A stretch of 64,000 bases of DNA, taken from contig JAZGTN010000163.1 of the NCBI GenBank assembly GCA_037783415.1, positions 1 through 64,000 of the forward strand. The letters run 5' to 3'. This DNA is from Leptasterias polaris (lineage: Eukaryota > Echinodermata > Asteroidea > Forcipulatida > Asteriidae). A model generated the notes under the pieces. The model had not been told where the DNA came from. It saw nothing but the letters and a program-made list of their open reading frames with translations, and made no database searches. The translations under genes were made by a program, and so were the position numbers. Positions 60,401 to 64,000 of this stretch are shown here, in pieces; within the stretch, counting starts at the first letter, position 1, and every line of letters begins with the position of its first letter.

Positions 60401-61868
60401 TGGCTAAAGGCTGAATGTGGGATAATATTATCTCTGAGTGCAACCAGTTCTCACGAGATAATATTATCCAGGTCCGAGAGTTGGCTAAAGGCTGAATGTG
60501 GGATAATATTATCTCTGAATGCAACCAGTTCTCACGAGATAATATTATCCAGTTCCGAGAGTTGGCTAAAGGCTGAATGTGGGATAATATTATCTCTGAA
60601 TGCAACCAGTTCTCACGAGATAATATTATCCAGGTCCGAGAGTTGGCTAAAGGCTGAATGTGAGATAATATTATCTCTGAGTGCAACCAGTTCTCACGAG
60701 ATAATATTATCCAGGTCCGAGAGTTGGCTAAAGGCTGAATGTGGGATAATATTATCTCTGAATGCAACCAGTTCTCACGAGATAATACTATCCAGGTCCG
60801 AGAGTTGGCTAAAGGCTGAATGTGGGATAATATTATCTCTGAATGCAACCAGTTCTCACGAGATAATATTATCCAGGTCCGAGAGTTGGCTAAAGGCTGA
60901 ATGTGGGATAATATTATCTCTGAATGCAACCAGTTCTCACGAGATAATACTATCCAGGTCCGAGAGTTGGCTAAAGGCTGAATGTGGGATAATATTATCT
61001 GTGAATGCAACCAGTTCTCAGGAGATAATATTATCCACGTACGAGACTTGGCCGAGGCTGAATGTGGGATAATATTATCTGTGAATGCAACCAGTTCTCA
61101 CGAGATAATATTATCCAGGTCCGAGAGTTGGCTAAAGGCTGAATGTGGGATAATATTATCTCTGAATGCAACCAGTTCTCACGAGATAATATTATCCAGG
61201 TCCGAGAGTTGGCTAAAGGCTGAATGTGGGATAATATTATCTCTGAGTGCAACCAGTTCTCACGAGATAATATTATCCAGGTCCGAGAGTTGGCTAAAGG
61301 CTGAATGTGGGATAATATTATCTCTGAATGCAACCAGTTCTCACGAGATAATATTATCCAGTTCCGAGAGTTGGCTAAAGGCTGAATGTGGGATAATATT
61401 ATCTCTGAATGCAACCAGTTCTCACGAGATAATATTATCCAGGTCCGAGAGTTGGCTAAAGGCTGAATGTGAGATAATATTATCTCTGAGTGCAACCAGT
61501 TCTCACGAGATAATATTATCCAGGTCCGAGAGTTGGCTAAAGGCTGAATGTGGGATAATATTATCTCTGAATGCAACCAGTTCTCACGAGATAATATTAT
61601 CCAGGTCCGAGAGTTGGCTAAAGGCTGAATGTGGGATAATATTATCTCTGAGTGCAACCAGTTCTCACGAGATAATATTATCCAGGTCCGAGAGTTGGCT
61701 AAAGGCTGAATGTGGGATAATATTATCTCTGAATGCAACCAGTTCTCACGAGATAATATTATCCAGTTCCGAGAGTTGGCTAAAGGCTGAATGTGGGATA
61801 ATATTATCTCTGAATGCAACCAGTTCTCACGAGATAATATTATCCAGGTCCGAGAGTTGGCTAAGGCT
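57435..61868. repeat. 80/81-bp satellite array (about 55 units) with paired palindromes
   Basis: Unit: GCTGAATGTGGGATAATATT, ATCTCTGAATGCAACCAGTT, CTCACGAGATAATATTATCC, AGGTCCGAGAGTTGGCTAAA. Each unit contains GGATAATATTATCTC and its inverse GAGATAATATTATCC about 20 bp apart. The 5' part mixes 80-bp units and variants (GCGGCATAGTATAATC, GAAGATGGGATAA). The 3' part is homogeneous at 81 bp with a ten-unit, 809-bp higher-order repeat (60173-60981 repeated from 60982) and an additional five-unit (405-bp) duplication. The long frames on both strands (up to 311 codons) arise because 81 is a multiple of three. Confidence 0.97.
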
Positions 61869-62149
61869 CTCTCTCTGTAGACTGCAACAATGTTGGATAC
61901 TACTGATTGTTCAATAATAAAAATGAGAGAGAAACATTTCTCGTTTGGAACCAAATTTAATGCAGGAATAAACTCAAAATTTGTACATTAAATTAAGTAC
62001 CTGCTTGCAGAATGGCATTATAATTACAAACTACAATAACAATGATAACAAAGTACAGTAAGGGGTCTAAAAGTGTTCAAGTTAATTATTTATACATTCC
62101 AAAAGAACCCACCATGTACAAGTTAATTTGTGAATAATTAAAATACAGT

Positions 62150-62475
62150 CAACTGCTGGGTAAGGTTTCTACACAGCGGTGCGTGGTAAACAATTTGACC
62201 CAACTTTGTATTAAGAAAATTACACAACACAGGAGTAAAACAATGCTTGGGTAAAGTAAACAAAATTTTGGTGTAAAAAGGGAACATGGTCGTTAGTTGG
62301 GTAAACTTTTACCAAATTAAATTGTGCTAAATTATAACACAAGGTTGTGTTTAAAGTTACCCAAGAATGGGTAAATTTTTACACTTTCAATGTTGTGCAA
62401 CAAATTGATCCCTTTTTAATAACGAAAGGGTACAAATTATACCCAATGTTGAGAAATTATTTCTTAAAGTGTATA
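62150..62475. repeat. Possible non-autonomous element with GGGTAA/TTACCC motifs
   Basis: Short motifs GGGTAA and TTACCC or TTTACC recur on both strands about ten times in 320 bp (GCTGGGTAAGG, CTTGGGTAAAG, GTTGGGTAAAC, GTTACCCAAG, AATGGGTAAAT, ATACCCAATG). The right end ATTTCTTAAAGTGT resembles ATTTCTTACAGTGT at the end of repeats B and C. The left end is not identified. Confidence 0.45.
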
Positions 62476-62627
62476 AAAGGCCTGTTGTCAAATGGCTAAA
62501 CGGGCATTTCAGTATGCCAAGATTTTCCCTAAAACGTGAATAAAAAATAAAAACAAAAGTCAAAACATATATAAAGCCCTCATATTATTGATTATACTAA
62601 TCGGCGAAAATAGTAAAACAAAATCAA

Positions 62628-63240
62628 CTAGAGATTTAGAGTTTGTAAAACAAACTCTAGGTGTTCGGGTTCTCGCTGGACTCAGTGCTGTTTTAATGCG
62701 TGAGCTATATCGTTGAATCGCTGAAAACATTGTTGATAGCTTTTGAAATTTCAAGGAAAGTAAAGTGTAAATCTTCTTTGATTGTACGTTAGTTTACACA
62801 GGAAATTAATGCACCTCACAATATGAGTTTTAAAAATAATCATCTTTTGTTAAAGCCAAATTTGAAAACTGATGACGTCATTATGACGCTAGATAAGTTC
62901 TTTAATCATGTGTTTTAAATTGTAAGTGAAAAACGAAGGTGAACATACTAAACGTATTGTCAGCAAAAGAGTACATTATTTAATTTATTTGAAAGGACAG
63001 AGGGTCAATATTGTCCTTACATACAAAGCAACATTAAATTTTCGAATGTCCTTTCGTTTTGGTTGCATAACTTAAAACGAGCCTTTAAATTACTCACAAG
63101 TACAACTATCATTTATGCCACTCACTGAAGTTTATTGATTTTTCAATGGATATTGATTCTTTATTGATTAATAAATCCGACTATGCAAATCGCGTTGACA
63201 TTATTAAGTTACAATTCTTAGAAGTTTTAACAGGTTTTCA
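62628..63240 (+). repeat. Hairpin-associated repeat family, copy 4
   Basis: Starts with CTAGAGATTTAGAGTTTGTA, AAACAAACTCTA and GGTGTTCGGG, then the common flank (TCTCGCTGG, AGTGCTGTTTTAATGCGT, GAATCGCTGAAAACATTGTT). Includes GATGACGTCATTATGACGCT at 62872. Confidence 0.85.
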
Positions 63241-63432
63241 AATACTGTGATTTGGTTACCCACCGTTGCCAGTCGCGAGGGGGTACGTCATGCTGCGTTA
63301 AGCAATGTATTAAGATTAAATGCCAATTTCTCTAATAGATCTATGACAAACTTGATTTGTTCCAATGTATCAAACAATAAGTATTCAATACCCTTTGTTT
63401 TCAAGAAATAACAACGAATTTATCGTTCTTAG

Positions 63433-64000
63433 TTTGCGAGTTCTGCATGGTTGTTAAACCAAAAACTCAAAATTTGATTAAATTAATTACATTTAATTAG
63501 CCAATAATTCATTGGGTGACGTCATTATGTTGTTGATATTTATGTTTTATCTAATCATCAGGTGTAATATTGTTGCCAAGTTTCATGACCGTGCGAGTTT
63601 GGGAACAATGTCAAAGTCTGCGGACAACGATGCGTGTATTTTTGAGGTGGGCGAACAAACTCAAAAATCCACGAGAGCTGATTTGCGATCACCCTGCGTC
63701 TCTTTTCAAAGTGCAAGGTCAGTCAAGAATTGTCCAATGGTGCGTAGTTATTTACACCATTGAGAACTCTATAGAGTTGTAACTTGAAAATTTAGACAAA
63801 CGTTTTGCTTTGTCATGCTTGGAGAAAACGCAAGAGAAAAAAAGCAACCAACTGTTTGCGAGTTCTGCATGGTTGTTAAACCAAAAACTCAAAATTTGAT
63901 TAAATTAATTACATTTAATTACCCAATAATTCATTGGGTGACGTCATTATGTTGTTGAAATTTATGTTTTATCTAATCATCAGGTGTAATATTGTTGCCA
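63433..64000 (+). repeat. 420-bp tandem duplication running off the window
   Basis: TTTGCGAGTTCTGCATGGTT to GTAATATTGTTGCCA at 63433-63580 recurs at 63853-64000 with an offset of 420 bp and only a few changes. The intervening part includes the segment shared with 52207-52389. Whether this is a tandem duplication or direct terminal repeats cannot be decided because the window ends. Confidence 0.9.

Noticed and set aside
57435..61868. CRISPR-like array or rolling-circle origin (TAATATT core)
   Set aside because: Units are nearly identical throughout, with no variable spacers. The palindrome is TAATATTATC rather than the TAATATTAC nonanucleotide of circular Rep viruses, and it lies in the stem rather than in a loop.
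60173..61954. Long open frames (262-311 codons) on both strands in the 81-bp satellite
   Set aside because: The unit length is a multiple of three and stop-free in several phases; frames exist on both strands and break wherever an 80-bp unit occurs. No start context, splice sites or protein-like composition.

Overview
This is a eukaryotic genomic window, most likely from a marine deuterostome invertebrate, and I favour an echinoderm. The reasons are split genes with GT-AG introns, a split alpha-2,8-sialyltransferase gene, CR1/L2-like and L1/Tx1-like LINE fragments, a Ty3/gypsy fragment, piggyBac, and TTAA-flanked MITEs beginning AGGCACTGGACACG. No prokaryotic operon, CRISPR array or rRNA is visible. 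Most long open frames are shadows of tandem repeats.

Layout. 1-850 is a CCAGTT satellite with a 272-bp higher-order period. 2617-3253 (-) holds the last two exons of an unidentified gene. 3297-12690 is a near-perfect inverted duplication (arm A 3297-6823, arm B 7121-10565, 297-bp spacer), with arm B extended to 12690. A third copy, C, lies at 21275-27177 in the same orientation as B. These copies carry nested LINE remnants, a CpG-dense 12-bp minisatellite and a zinc-finger-like exon. Immediately after B is a decayed OTU-domain gene (12691-14248) expanded by a 27-bp repeat. 16017-16385 is a complete TTAA MITE. Immediately after C is a four-exon gene (27209-28905) of unknown function whose reading frame stays open across every junction.

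29-33 kb holds a LINE 3' end, a 52-bp tandem array and another TTAA-flanked element. 33199-35767 (-) is the best gene in the window: a complete three-exon, 377-residue ST8Sia-type sialyltransferase. 37.5-47.7 kb is a fold-back-like region. Its two ends carry arrays of short hairpins of the form AGGTGTTCG-stem-loop-stem-CGAACACCT whose inner stems covary, and its arms are built from units of about 140 bp with ACTTCCGGT/ACCGGAAGT inverted repeats and TGACGTCA. A piggyBac element (41130-44858, 13-bp TIRs, TTAT target duplication) sits inside it.

48-57 kb and 62.6-64 kb hold further copies of the same hairpin-associated family, a gypsy RNase H fragment with a probable LTR, and a LINE remnant split by an 819-bp transposon with a 9-bp target duplication. 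57435-61868 is a 4.4-kb satellite of 80/81-bp units, each carrying two copies of the palindrome GATAATATTATC; the same palindrome forms the core of the unrelated 52-bp array at 31.6 kb.

The genes do not form a pathway. The window reads as a repeat-dense chromosome segment with a few host genes. The strongest candidates for something undescribed are the covarying hairpin family and the palindrome shared between unrelated satellites.
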